NCBI GenBank assembly: GCA_031772625.1
Contig: CM062812.1
Span: 730,148,300-730,212,299, forward strand
Source of the DNA: Pinus tabuliformis
Taxonomy: Eukaryota; Streptophyta; Pinopsida; Pinales; Pinaceae
Direction of reading: 5' to 3'
DNA length: 64,000 nt
The notes beneath the pieces are model-generated. The model saw nothing but the letters and a program-made list of their open reading frames with translations. It was not told the origin of the DNA and made no database searches. The position numbers and the translations under genes are program-made. Shown one piece after another: positions 34,982-46,732 of the stretch (positions are counted from its first letter, which is position 1; every line of letters begins with the position of its first letter).

Positions 34982-37900
34982 CTTGATAGAGAGATTTGTA
35001 TGCCTCATTTCTCTAGATACTCAACAATATAGTGATCCATCACTCTCTGACATACATTAATGAGGGATGAATTTATCATCATCACCTTCATCCTTCAACA
35101 AGGGAGTGATTATATGTCAAACATCTTGAATTCTTGGTTTCCAAACAGATCAACTTGATTATGAATAGATAACATAGAAATATTCAAATTACTGATGCAT
35201 AAAAATAACTTCACCTTGCTCTATGTGTCTATATTCATCCTCCTAGATCTATGGGAAGCCTATAGAATGATATCCTTCAAAGGGATAGAGGATAAGATAG
35301 AAATTAGGTAGTATTCTTACAATGGTAAAATTTCTCAAGAATACTTTTTTAAATTACTATGGTGAGCCCAATCATAGTGAGTATGCCAAGGATTAAAAGG
35401 GACTAACTTAACTATGATGGAGATACTGAAATCCAATTTATATTGTCGTAACTAATCCATTTAATTATATATTCATTTCAAATCACTTACCCCAATCCTT
35501 ACATATGTTTGATTTCATTATATTGAATTTGAACTTACTTGGATGTTTAAAATTAGATATACATTATTCGTTACGTTTGGTAAGAGATCCATCGTATTTA
35601 TCTATGAATTCTATAGGATGAAGTTGTAAGAAGAAATAATAGGGTCTCTAGAAGTAGGATTCTAAGATGCTTCATCAACTAATATCCACATAAAGCAACA
35701 AGGGTAAATGAGTGAATTTATCTATTCTTATTTCTGTTTACGCCTATCAATGGATGAAAGTATAGAACCATGGATTTGATTGAGTGATTTTTCAACTATC
35801 TGAGATATATAATGGAAATATTTATTGATCAATAGCTCTATCCCAATAGGAGATCATTTTTGCAAACAAATAGTCACTGTTACATAGGTTAGAGTGTCAT
35901 TTCCATTGTAGAGTTGGACCATGTGTTCGTCATTGATAATAATTTAGAGATCGCTCTAATAATGGACCCTATGAGAAAGATGAGAATAATTTCTAAATAT
36001 TTTGGGATATATTAACAAAGGATTATAATTTTTGTTTTGTTTTAGACCCAGAAACTAGCCCGTCATACTATTTATTTTACTTATGATCCTTTTTCTAGAA
36101 AACATAAATAAGTTAGACACTAAATTTTTTTATCAAAGATTTGATGGAAGCTTAGATTGTGACGAGGACATGAAGCCAAATATAGGCATCCTCATCATTA
36201 ACTTTTATTAGGAGGAGGAAACCCCAGGGACTATGTTGGTGCCAATATTAAAGAAATCCTACTTGGGACATACTCCCCAACAATTGTGAAATAATATCGA
36301 GGCAACAACCCTATTTTGGAAAACAATGTTGGGAAAGTTGTCATTGATGTCAAAGGATGTTGAACTAACTAGATTTTTGGGTATGTGTTGTTGTTGTTGG
36401 AAAACATTGTTAATATAGTGATGTTGATAGAGGCATGTTGTAGTAGTTAGAGTTAAATAAGTGGATGTAGTGTTCCTGTGATAATTGAAGGTTCTTTGTT
36501 CACATAACATGATTCTATTGAAATAGTTCAATTCCTATTTAGATGTAAAACAAAGACATGGTATTGGAGATTGATATTCATCATTATTCGGTATTAGAGG
36601 TATTCATAATTGATACTATAAGAGAGATGTTGTGATGTAAATGATTAGAATTTCTTTTTCCTTTTCTTATGTAATCATTATAATGTCTAATGTTAATCTA
36701 TTGATATAATTTGGAGGATCGTTAATTTTTATTTGATATTCAAAATATAAAAAACTGTGAAATGAATAAGAATATAAAGAGGTAATACTTTCAATTCATT
36801 ATCGATCATGGAATACTAAGAACAAGCAATATGTGTTTATTAAAATTTGCGCTTTTGGGAGGCATAGTTGGTTGGTTATAGTATGAGTTTAAGGGTTGTT
36901 GTGATACCTATTTCAGGAGTTACCTAGCACAAAGAAAAAGAGGAACAAAAGAATATGTAAAACTAATTTGAGGAAGAGAAGGAAGAGACAAAGATATGGA
37001 GGTATGCATAATTATAGACCAGGTAAAACAACACATTATATCCTTTATGTATTAGGGGATTATTATCTCCTTTCAAGTAGTACTCTAAAAAAGAGTAGGT
37101 TGAAGTCTATTGAAGATGGAGTAGGAGCTTTCTAGAAAATAGTAGCTTGCAGAAATAAATTGAGGTAGGGTCTTCTTCTAGGTAGAAACCTACCAAAAAT
37201 TAGTGTAGAAGAGGGAGTAGGAACTTCCCAACAAGTTGTAAAATAGCATAGAGATTAGAGCCTACAAAAGATGGGGTAATAGAGGAAGTAGGAACTTTCC
37301 TTTGCATCACAACAACAACAATGTTGTGTTTTTTCCCTTTATGGGTTTCCACTTATATTTGGTGTCCACATGTGTTTCTTTTAAGTGTTTATTTTATGTT
37401 TTGATTTGAATGTTGTTTACATATTAAGTCTTCTATTCATATGATATTTTCTTATCCATTTAATAGTTGAGATAAATATTGAAAATAATGTAAACAAAAA
37501 ATATGATGTCCATAAATATAACATACTGATTCACTTCCCTATCAATATAGTCAAGATTCCAACAATTATTATTATAGTTGGTTCCTTTTTTAATATCTTA
37601 ACTACTAGAAGATAGGCTTGGTTGAATCATGGAATATCAAAGTGTACTTGTCCTTAGTATTGGAAACTTTCAAGAGTGTGCAGAGAAGTTAAATATGAAC
37701 TAATAGCTTGTGGACCTGATGTCTATAAGTTAGTATTTTATGGATTTAGTAAGACTCCCCTTCAAAATAAGAAGAACAGTGGAATTCACAAGCTAAATCT
37801 ACAATTTTTAACAATCTTAATAATGTGGATGTTGAGACTATAACATATCTCAAATATGAAAAATAAATATTGGATAGGATGCAAGTGATGCATGAAGGAG

Positions 37901-38433
37901 AAACCAGTGTTAGTAGTGTATAAAAATGAAAGAAGAGAAAGAGGAGAAAAATCTCTTAGAAATAAAGTGACCAATCAAATGAGTCCTATTTTATTTTGGC
38001 AAATGTAATATGGAAGCTATTAATTCAGATTTTCCTTGACCTTAATACTTTCTTGTGAACTTTATTTTTCATGCATGAAACAACTATCTAAGATAAAATA
38101 ATAAAAATAATGAACATAGAAATTAGGCTCCAAGCTAGGGAAAAACCCTCAAAGGGGAAAACCCAAAAAACTTGACGGGCCTCATTTATAGGTAAATAAT
38201 AAATCCCATTTGGCCTACCTTAAGCCTATATTTACCTCTTTCCTCACATTTAATGTCACCTTTTTTACTGTTATTTGCTATTAGGAAGACTAGAAGATGA
38301 TTATCATCACTTGTGCCTTAATGAGGTTAATGTGCAGGAAAAGAGTGCATTAGAATGCATTTACCATGTAGATATATGTTGAAAGGAGGATGGAGAATAT
38401 GTAGGAGGATGGTCTCCTACATTTACTAAGACA
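34982..38433. other. Unrecognised background sequence
   Basis: About 3.45 kb with no recognised element domain and no frame longer than 90 codons. At about 37100-37305 'gtaggaactt(t)cc'-type phrases recur imperfectly three times. It may be very old repeat or ordinary intergenic DNA. AATAT at 38434-38438 is the Copia-2 target duplication. Confidence 0.5.
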
Positions 38434-38657
38434 AATATTGTTAAGATTAGGTATGTTCTATGCTAGAGCAATTTATTTAAATTTTCATAGTTAGCAATCA
38501 CATCAGCATTATGATAAACTGCAGATAGAACATAAATATAAAACGCAGAAGACAAGCCAAGACAAGAGGACACAAGATATGGCGCGAGCCAGGGACAAAC
38601 CCCACAATGTGTGGGGAAACCCTTTGATCAAATCTTCTTTTATCTTCAAAGTTCAGC

Positions 38658-38663
<6 letters not shown>

Positions 38664-38693
<30 letters not shown>
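38664..38693. repeat. AG microsatellite in Copia-2 3' LTR
   Basis: About 30 bases of (AG)n; the same place in the 5' LTR has about 42 bases (43829-43870). Confidence 0.9.
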
Positions 38694-38697
<4 letters not shown>

Positions 38698-39849
38698 ATT
38701 ACAACAGAAGTCAACACTTTGACTTATCTAGATCTAGCATAGATCATTTCGTATAGCGATGAGATCAGTTGAAGACATTCTGCTTCAACTGATTCTCAAG
38801 GTGACTCCTTCACCTATCATTCTGCTATATCTTTTCCATGTGTTGCGCCTCATCATATTGCAACATCATACCATGTTCCTGAGCTGCACCATGCTGCTTT
38901 ACTGCTGAGTTGTACACTGTACATAACTTGCTGCTCTTAATCATCATGCTGCTGCTCTAGCTGTCACTGCTTATTAGATAGGTCACCTTAAACTGTCCTC
39001 ATGAACAACCTCATCACTACACTGGTTGGGGCACAAACTCCGTCTGCTACAACACCCTATTCACACCCATCAGATTCAACACAGCCTCTTGATCAGGCAT
39101 AATAGACTGCGGTATTGTCTCCCTTCCTAGCTGTTGTCAAACGCTGGAATATAAGGCTAGAACCAGCCCCTGTACTCACCCAAAAGCCCACTAAAAGGGC
39201 TCAGTCCATCCGCAATGTTTTTTGTGCAATCCGCTGCTCAAGACAGAGATAAACCTTGCCACAAATGCCCTTACAAACAACCCGGAAGTAGACTCCTGTA
39301 ATGTGGCCTTAATGCTGGTTCATTTGCACTTCAAAACAGTCATGAGAATGACCCTAACGTCCTTCTCTTCTTCGCTGAAGTTGCCCTAACCTGCGGCCCT
39401 AAAACAGAGACCCTTCTCCTTGTCTTAAGGCTCCTTCTCTTGCTGTGGATTAGGGCCTTCTTGACTGTGGCTAGATATCTCTTCAAGGCGGCTAGGACTT
39501 GTGTTTGAGTCTCCTCTTCACCTGCGGCTAGATCTTCCTTCAAGACTACGGCTAGGTCTCCTTCATGATTGCGGCTATGGCTTCATAATCTGCAGCTACG
39601 ACTTCATTATGACAGCAGCTAGGTTTCCTCTCTAGGGCTGCGGTTAGATGTCTCCCATGACTGCGTATTACTGTATACATGATAGCGTTGAATGACATCA
39701 TTGAATTTCCTTAACTGCGTTATGACATCGTATAACCTCATTATGTACAACGTGTAATCCATCGTGGACAACGTGAGAACTATATATAATCTCCAGCGTA
39801 AGAATATCTCTGTCTTCCTTTGCCTGCAGATCTTTATGACTTGCGTATG

Positions 39850-40115
39850 CGTCTTCATTGTCAGCAGAGACTGCGTTATTACTGTATACATGATAGCGTT
39901 AATTTAGATTGCGTGTATCCTTTGTGTGAACAGGAGTGCGTGTATGATTTGCATTTTATCCATTGTGTGAATCCTTTGAGTGAACATGACTGCATGTATA
40001 TCCTTTGCGTGAATCAGAACTGCATTTATCCTTTACATGAATCAGGACTACGTGTGTCCTTTCCGTGAACAAGAGTGCGTATAACCTTTGCGTTTTATCC
40101 TTTGCGAAAACAGGA
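39850..40115. repeat. Degenerate tandem repeats inside Copia-2 3' LTR
   Basis: Phrases of the type 'tgcgtgtatcctttgtgtgaa' recur about eight times at roughly 30-35 base spacing, each copy diverged (tgcgt, tgcat, cctttg, gtgaac, gtgaat). The same array is at about 44991-45256 in the 5' LTR. Upstream at about 39370-39640 a second theme, 'tgcggctaggtct', recurs. Confidence 0.7.
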
Positions 40116-40613
40116 CTGCGTATAGGATGGCTCCATTTCAACTGCGGTTGTGCCTCCTTTTATCACTGCAGCTAGGGCTTATTACGATCACCTTTATACA
40201 TCGTATAAGGATCCTCTGTGACTGCGTCTAGATGTCCAGCATTTCATCTTCGTTAGGGCAACGTAGATATTAGGGCACTCCTTTTAGATCTCTTCTCCAT
40301 CAAAACCCAAAACAGGATGAAGAGAGATCACGAGAGAGTGAGTTGCCAAATGACTTCAAATCCTCTTCTATTTATACTAATGTGTAGATGATGAATAGAC
40401 ACGACGTTTGGGCTTCTAGAGCCTACATAAGAGCTGGTCGGCTTGATAATAATTACATAAACAAAATAAATTCATATCTCCATAAATACTTATCGGAATC
40501 GGATGATCTTTGGATCAATCCTACACCTCTCGATGAGAGGGATCCAATAAAATTATCAGCTACCATAAATAAGCTGACCCACATGGAGTTTTTCCCTAGT
40601 TGCCAATTTAACA

Positions 40614-40622
40614 CTCCCTCTC
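40614..40622 (-). other. Copia-2 polypurine tract
   Basis: On the minus strand GAGAGGGAG directly before the 3' LTR. Confidence 0.65.
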
Positions 40623-40678
40623 AACTAGGGGGAACTCCATCTGCTGATCCATATGTCCGACTGTACTATCTCTGCCAT

Positions 40679-40915
40679 CAGTGCCCTGCACTGCTCTGCT
40701 CATCTTTGCTCAGCTCTGCTGGCTCGGCTCTACTCTGCTCAGCGCTGCTGGCTCTGCTAGCTCTGCTCTGCCCAGCTCAGCTCTGCTAGCTTTGCTCTGC
40801 TGGCTCTACTCTGCTAAGCTCAACTCTGCTAGCTTTGCTCTGCTGGCTCTGCTCTGCTCAGCTCAGCTCTGCTAGCTTTGCTCTGCTGGCTCTGCTCTGC
40901 TCTGCTCATCTCCGC
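40679..40915. repeat. 43 bp minisatellite, CTCTGCT-rich
   Basis: Units beginning 'gctagctttgctctgctggc' start at 40785, 40828 and 40871, exactly 43 bases apart. The flanks (40679-40784 and 40900-40915) are looser variants of the same CTCTGCT/CAGCT theme. Strong strand asymmetry: very few A or G runs on the plus strand. Confidence 0.88.
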
Positions 40916-40965
40916 TGAACTATGAAGAAGAAGAATTTATCGAGAATGAGTCATATCATTCTCCA

Positions 40966-41300
40966 CTGACCTGAAGTCAGTCTCAGAGTGCATACCACTA
41001 GTCCCAAACCGGTCTCAACTGACCCGAAGTCAGCTTCATAGTAAGTACCACTCCTACCACTGGTCCCAGACCAGTATCGCAGTCTCAGAGAGTGTACCAC
41101 TGGTCCCAGACCAGTCTCAACCAACCCGAAGTCAACATCATAGTATGTACCTCTCTCACTAGTCCCAGAATAGTACTGCACTGACACGAAGTCAGTGTCG
41201 GAGTATGTACCACTGGTCCCAGACCAGTCTCAGCCGACCCGAAGTCAGTGTCATAGCATGTACAACTCCTACCACTGGTCGCAGACCAGTATCATTGTTC
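40966..41300. repeat. Irregular minisatellite with GGTCCCAGACCAGT units
   Basis: The phrases 'ccactggtcccagaccagt' and 'gacccgaagtcag' alternate about six times at 40-60 base spacing. GGTCCCAGACC itself is nearly an inverted repeat (GGTC/GACC), so each unit could fold. Confidence 0.8.
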
Positions 41301-41473
41301 CCAGATCAATGGAGGACATCCTAGCGTAGGGAGTACGGTAGATACAACGATGCGTCCATCGGCATTACTATGGTCCCTAACTTCATTTCCCTGCTCATTG
41401 ATCAGATGAGAGGTACTTCCCATGTGTCCCAGACTGCATGGGTAGGAAGCCTCGATAGGAGAACTTAATCAAT

Positions 41474-41700
41474 CCTGTCCTCACAGGAGAACACATTAAT
41501 CCTGCTACAATCGCCATGGAGAACACATCAATCCACGCTGCCATGGAGAACACATCAATCCAGGCCTCACAGGAGAACACATCAATCCTACTACAATCGC
41601 CATGGAGAACACATCAATCCAGGCCTCACAAGAGAACACATCAATCCTGCTACAATCGCCATGGAGAACACATCAATCCAGGCCTCACAGGAGAACTAAT
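41474..41700. repeat. 59 bp minisatellite
   Basis: 'caggcctcac' starts at 41561, 41620 and 41679, 59 bases apart. Each unit holds two 'gagaacacatcaatcc' sub-repeats joined by 'tactacaatcgccatg' or similar. A partial earlier copy begins near 41474. The plus-strand frames across it (41516-41842) are a by-product of the repeats. Confidence 0.9.
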
Positions 41701-41710
41701 CATCCTGCTA

Positions 41711-41785
41711 CACAAGAGAGCGAATCATCTTGTCCCACAAGAGAGCGGATCATCTTGTCCCACAAGAGAGCGAATCATCTTGTTT
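41711..41785. repeat. 25 bp tandem repeat, three copies
   Basis: 'cacaagagagcg(a/g)atcatct' starts at 41711, 41736 and 41761, exactly 25 bases apart. Confidence 0.9.
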
Positions 41786-42065
41786 CAGTGCGCACCACCA
41801 GGGGAGGGTGAGTCAACCTGTGGTCGTATGTTGCTCCAATAGAACTGCAAGCCCCCCAAAGCTCCTAGAGCTCAATGTATGCAGCATGCAGGACCCTTTT
41901 ACAAAGGTCTCTCGATGACTCCAAGTCATTCAGGAAAATCACAAATTTGATCTTTCCTCAGGGCTCTGTCCTGTACATCATCTCAGTGTGATGGATCCTC
42001 CTTGATCATCGACTTACCATATCTCAGATAAGGCAGTAATTGATGTCTATCTGCTGGAGCAATTG

Positions 42066-42870
42066 TCAAATACGGGATTCCTCAATAATCGAATCCCATC
42101 TCTGGTTGTCACAGAGATTCACAGTGGTATTCATCGTGTGTAAAAACACCTCACTGAAGAGCTTCGGCAACCAGACTGCCTCACAGAAGGCCATACTATC
42201 AGCAATGTATTCTGCCTTGGTGGTGCTCAGAGTCACCGACTTCTGCTTCCTACTCATCCAGGATATCAAGGCAGATTCCAAACAGCACTTGAGAAGTGCT
42301 CTAGTGATCCTCCATACTTCCTGCCCACTCATCATTCGAATAATCATGTGGTTTCATATTTCCGGCAGTGTATCTCAATTCATGAGAGATTGTGCCCTGA
42401 AGATATCTTAGAAGATTCTTGGCACCAATCAAGTGAGGCTCAACCAAATATGAGCTCACCATGCTAACTGCAACACAGATGTCCGGACGGAGGTTCTCCA
42501 AGAACATCAACGCGAATGAGTTTATGAAACTCAGAGGTATTTCTCAAATCTGGTCCGACATCATTACCATATAACTTCTGAAAGTTAAGATCCTCGAGGC
42601 AGTCACAAGCTTGCATCTTATCTTCCCACATTCAAAATCCAACTTCCTCTGTCTCCTATAAATGAGAGGGTCTGCACCTGTCAGACATAGGTGCCGGTAC
42701 GAGAGGTTTATCATCCACAACCTCCGAGTAATGGTTTGGATCGGTTTCACTCCTAGTGAATCTCAGCTACATTAGATAGCTATCAATCCTCTCATATTAT
42801 GCCTGAGGTGTTTTTCTTCAAGCCATAGAGGGATTTCTTCCACCTGTATACATGAGATTCCTTGATCATG
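42066..42870 (-). pseudogene. Copia-2 RT and RNase H scraps
   Basis: On the minus strand: an RT piece ESHVYRWKKSLYGLKKN (about 42855-42805), equivalent to the copia YGLKQAPR region; the RT C-terminal end RPDICVAVSMVSSYLVEP and NLLRYLQGT (42510-42400); and RNase H SWMSRKQKSVTLSTTKAEY (about 42270-42210). The catalytic YVDD block that should lie between the first two is absent, and pieces sit in different frames. No enzyme can be made. Confidence 0.8.
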
Positions 42871-42998
42871 ATTCTCAAACTCCTCGGGTTGTTCCAAACC
42901 TGTGAACCTGCTGCATGAGGGGAATGGTACCCTTATAATATTTTCCTTTGGTACATTTCAGACATGTACCTTCATTCTTCCTTTTGAATTCAGGCATC

Positions 42999-43400
42999 CT
43001 AGTCACCATTTGACTCACAGACCTCTAGAGCTGAGTCAATGGACATGGTCCCCAGTGGACTTCCTGCAACTTGATACAACCCTGAACTCAAAAACATCTT
43101 TAAAAGATCTATTTTCAAACACGTACCTTTCCATCGATAAGTGCCACCCTGCAACCTTTGACTTCCATTTCCGAGATGGACATTAGGTTCGATCAGGTAC
43201 ATAAAAGAGATTTTGGGGTTCCTTGCTTTCGTGGAAGAGTCGACCATTTCCTTGATGACCTGCATTACCAGTCATTCTTTTGATCATTGAAGATGTCCCA
43301 GGAATGATTGTTATCTTCATCAATAGATGTGTCTCTGCCATTCGGACACTCCTTCGCATAACGGCCGAACTTATTTCAACAAGGAATCCGCCTTTCCTTC
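42999..43400 (-). pseudogene. Copia-2 gag knuckle and protease scraps
   Basis: A worn zinc knuckle reading NKFGRYAKECPNGRD lies at about 43325-43380 on the minus strand, only about 230 bases from the primer-binding site, so nearly all of gag is missing. A protease/pre-integrase-like piece follows (MVDSSTKARNPK, then LGNGSQ, about 43245-43150). The assignment of the second piece is tentative. Confidence 0.5.
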
Positions 43401-43597
43401 CACCCTTAGATCCGAACTTCCCAATGAAGTGATCTTAAAATGGACCATCAAAATCTTCCGCTGCGCCATTTTGATAACATTCTTTGCTTTGAATTCACCC
43501 TCGGTGAATTATGAGGAACCCATTGATCCTTCTGTCTTGTCCCAACTGTCTTCAGTGATTGCTATTTCACTCTTGCTTGGGCATTATCTTCACCTCA

Positions 43598-43609
43598 GCT
43601 CTGATACCA
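43598..43609 (-). other. Copia-2 primer-binding site
   Basis: Minus strand TGGTATCAGAGC, touching the 5' LTR without a gap. Fixes the element's orientation. Confidence 0.9.
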
Positions 43610-43826
43610 TGTTAAGATTAGGTATGTTCTATGCTAGAGCAATTTATTTAAATTTTCACAGTTAGAAATCACATCAGCATTATGATAAACTACAGATAGA
43701 ACATAAATATAAAACGCAGAAGACAAGCCAAGACAAGAGGACACAAGATATGGCGCGAGCCAGGGACAAACCCCACAATGTGTGGGGAAACCCTTTGATC
43801 AAATCTTCTTTTATCTTCAAAGTTCA

Positions 43827-43874
<48 letters not shown>

Positions 43875-45754
43875 ATTACAACAGAAGTCAACACTTTGAC
43901 TTATCTAGATCTAGCATAGATCATTTCGTATAGCGATGAGATCAGTTGAAGACATTCTGCTTCAACTGATTCTCAAGGTGACTCCTTCACCTATCATTCT
44001 GCTGTATCTTGTCCATGTGCTGCACCTCATCATATTGCAACATCATACCATGTTCCTGAGCTGCACCATGCTGCTTTACTGCTGAGTTGTACGCTGTACA
44101 TAACTTGCTGCTCTTAATCATCATGCTGCTGCTCTAGCTGTCACTGCTTATTAGATAGGTCACCTTAAACTGTCCTCATGAACAGCCTCATCACTACACT
44201 GGTTGGGGCACAAACTCCGTCTGCTACAGCACCCTATTCACACCCATCAGATTCAACACAGCCTCTTGATCAGGCATAATAGACTGCGGTATTGTCTCCC
44301 TTCCTAGCTGTTGTCAAACGCTGGAATATAAGGCTAGAACCAGCCCCTGTACTCACCCAACAGCCCACTAAAAGGGCTCAGTCCATCCGCAATGTTTTCT
44401 GTGCAATCCGCTGCTCAAGACAGAGATAAACCTTGCCACAAATGCCCTTACAAACAGCCCAGAAGTAGACTCCTGTAATGTGGCCTTAATGCTGGTTCAT
44501 TTGCACTTCAAAACAGTCATGAGAATGACCCTAACGTCCTTCTCTTCTTCGCTGAAGTTGCCCTAACCTGCGGCCCTAAAACAGAGACCCTTCTCCTTGT
44601 CTTAAGGCTCCTTCTCTTGCTGTGGATTAGGGCCTTCTTGACTGTGGCTAGATATCTCTTCAAGGCGGCTAGGACTTGTGTTTGAGTCTCCTCTTCACCT
44701 GCGGCTAGATCTTCCTTCAAGACTACGGCTAGGTCTCCTTCATGATTGCGGCTATGGCTTCATAATCTGCAGCTACGGCTGTGGTTAGATGTCTCCCATG
44801 ACTGTGTATTACTGTATACATGATAGCGTTGAATGACATCATTGAATTTCCTTAACTGCGTTATGACATCGTATAACCTCATTATGTACAACGTCTAATC
44901 CATCGTGGACAACATGAGAACTATATATAATCTCCAGCGTAAGAATATCTTTGTCTTCCTTTGCCTGCAGATCTTTATGACTTGCGTATGCATCTTCATT
45001 GTCAGCAGAGACTGCGTTATTACTGTATACATGATAGCGTTAATTTAGATTGCGTGTATCCTTTGTGTGAACAGGAGTGCGTGTATGATTTGCGTTTTAT
45101 CCATTGTGTGAATCCTTTGAGTGAACATGACTGCATGTATATCCTTTGCGTGAATCAGAACTGCATTTATCCTTTACGTGAATCAGGACTGCGTGTATCC
45201 TTTCCGTGAACAAGAGTGCGTATAACCTTTGCGTTTTATCCTTTGCGAAAACAGGACTGCGTATAGGATGGCTCCATTTCAACTGCGGTTGTGCCTCCTT
45301 TTATCACTGCAGCTAGGGCTTATTACGATCACCTTTATACATCATATAAGGATCCTCTGTGACTGCGTCTAGATGTCCAACATTTCATCTTCGTTAGGGC
45401 AACGTAGATATTAGGGCACTCCTTTTAGATCTCTTCTCCATCAAAACCCAAAACAGGATGAAGAGAGATCACGAGAGAGTGAGTTGCCAAATGACTTCAA
45501 ATCCTCTTCTATTTATACTAACGTGTAGATGATGAATAGACACGATGTTTGGGCTTCTAGAGCCTACATAAGAGCTGGTCGGCTTGATAATAATTACATA
45601 AACAAAATAAATTCATATCTCCATAAATACTTATCGGAATCGGATGATCTTTGGATCAATCCTACACCTCTCGATGAGAGGGATCCAATAAAATTATCAG
45701 CTGCCATAAATAAGCTGACCGACATGGAGTTTTTCCCTAGTTGCCAATTTAACA
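43610..45754 (-). repeat. Copia-2 5' LTR
   Basis: 2145 bp copy of 38439-40613, with a longer AG repeat (43829-43870) and a 36-base deletion near 44779. Followed by AATAT. Confidence 0.93.
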
Positions 45755-45759
45755 AATAT

Positions 45760-46732
45760 TCACCTGCTTCCCACATTTTCTGACTTCCACTTAAAATATC
45801 CACTCGCTGCCGACCAACTTGACAACTAAAGGGAGAAAGATCCATTGTTTTAGGATTTTTTGGGGGAAGGAACCCTTATTCTAAGGAGACTTCCTGTGAT
45901 TAACTTTTTTGTAAATAAGGAATCCTAAAGGCTCAGTAGGATTTGAATTGTTGTTGGAGGATAGAGACTATTAAGAGGTAAGAATTTTTTGTTTCCATTT
46001 CTGATGTACATGAGCATTATATTGCATTAATGAAAATCACGTTATTGATCCACTGCTTATTTTACTTATAGGGATGAGTCCCCTTAAGTTAGGGCCCAAC
46101 TGAGAGGCTCTAGTGTCTCTTACTTGTATATTTCTTTCGTGCATTTCGTTTCCTAGAAATATTTTCCTTATTTGTCTAGCAGACCTGGTTATAAAAGTTT
46201 CTTGTGCAGGTATGCTAATAACTTCTCTTTTCTGATGCGTGATTGGGGATATAGTAGTGTAAAGCCAAAATATATAGTTGCTTTTTCTTGTAGTAGTTAG
46301 GTATTTTGATTTGCCTCTTTTTAAATTCTTTGTTTTCTTCAAATTTAGTGATTGATCTAACATTATTATTTGAGCTTGGAATGAAAAATCTCTTGTGGAT
46401 GTAGGTCATGCACATTCTACAATTCCTACTATCTTTCGATGAAGTAGATAAATTTCAAATAGCATTAAACCCATCCTATGCTGGTTACTTCCATCTTTCT
46501 ACAATTTAGCTATTAGTTTGGCACTATTTTCAAGTTGCAAATGATTAATTTATCTAGTGTGAAGGAATTTTTTTTTTTTTTCAAGGTTTGCATTGCATTC
46601 CACACTCCTCCTCCAAACATAATCTAGTTTCTGTTCACCTCACAACTCTCCTAAGAAACTCTCCACCAAGAACACAATTACGGGTTATTGAAGGCCACTA
46701 TATGCATTGGTTATTGTGCAAGATGGGTACTT
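45760..46732. other. Unrecognised background sequence
   Basis: About 0.97 kb between Copia-2 and Copia-3, continuous with the background left of 38433 before Copia-2 inserted. A minus-strand open frame of 108 codons (46363-46037) has no family I recognise. Poly-T at about 46568-46581. Confidence 0.45.

Larger units (their letters stand above)
38439..40613 (-). repeat. Copia-2 3' LTR
   Basis: tgttaagatt to atttaaca, 2175 bp. It keeps a piece at about 39604-39640 (including 'cttcattatgacagcagc') missing from the other LTR. Contains an AG microsatellite and internal tandem repeats. The small frames inside (39340-39543 and 39820-40068) recur in the other LTR only because the LTRs are copies. Confidence 0.93.
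38439..45754 (-). mobile_element. Copia-2, shrunken copia element with 2.1 kb LTRs
   Basis: Two direct LTRs (38439-40613, 2175 bp; 43610-45754, 2145 bp) flanked by a perfect target duplication AATAT (38434-38438 and 45755-45759). The primer-binding site is at 43598-43609, so the element runs on the minus strand. The interior is only 3.0 kb: scraps of gag, protease, RT and RNase H in correct order (43400 to 42066), then about 1.4 kb with four tandem-repeat arrays. It cannot code its own enzymes, so it would need a partner element to move. The LTRs differ mainly by a 36-base deletion, the length of an AG repeat and scattered substitutions, about 2% by eye. Confidence 0.93.

Noticed and set aside
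34982..38433. Host gene in the largest background stretch
   Set aside because: No frame above 90 codons, no recognisable domain, no convincing splice pattern.
39340..40068. Two small frames in the Copia-2 LTR (67 and 82 codons) that are conserved at 44517-44720 and 44961-45209
   Set aside because: They are conserved only because the two LTRs are copies of each other; no known motif.
40679..41785. Repeat arrays as a CRISPR-like array
   Set aside because: Units are contiguous with no unique spacers, no cas genes, and the setting is a plant retrotransposon.
41516..41842. Open frames across the 59 bp array (MENTSIQASQ-type repeats) as a repeat protein
   Set aside because: The frames arise from tandem units inside a non-coding part of Copia-2, and more than one frame is open for the same reason.
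46071..46209. A possible exon bounded by ag/gt signals
   Set aside because: All three plus-strand frames between the signals contain stops, so a coding exon is not supported.
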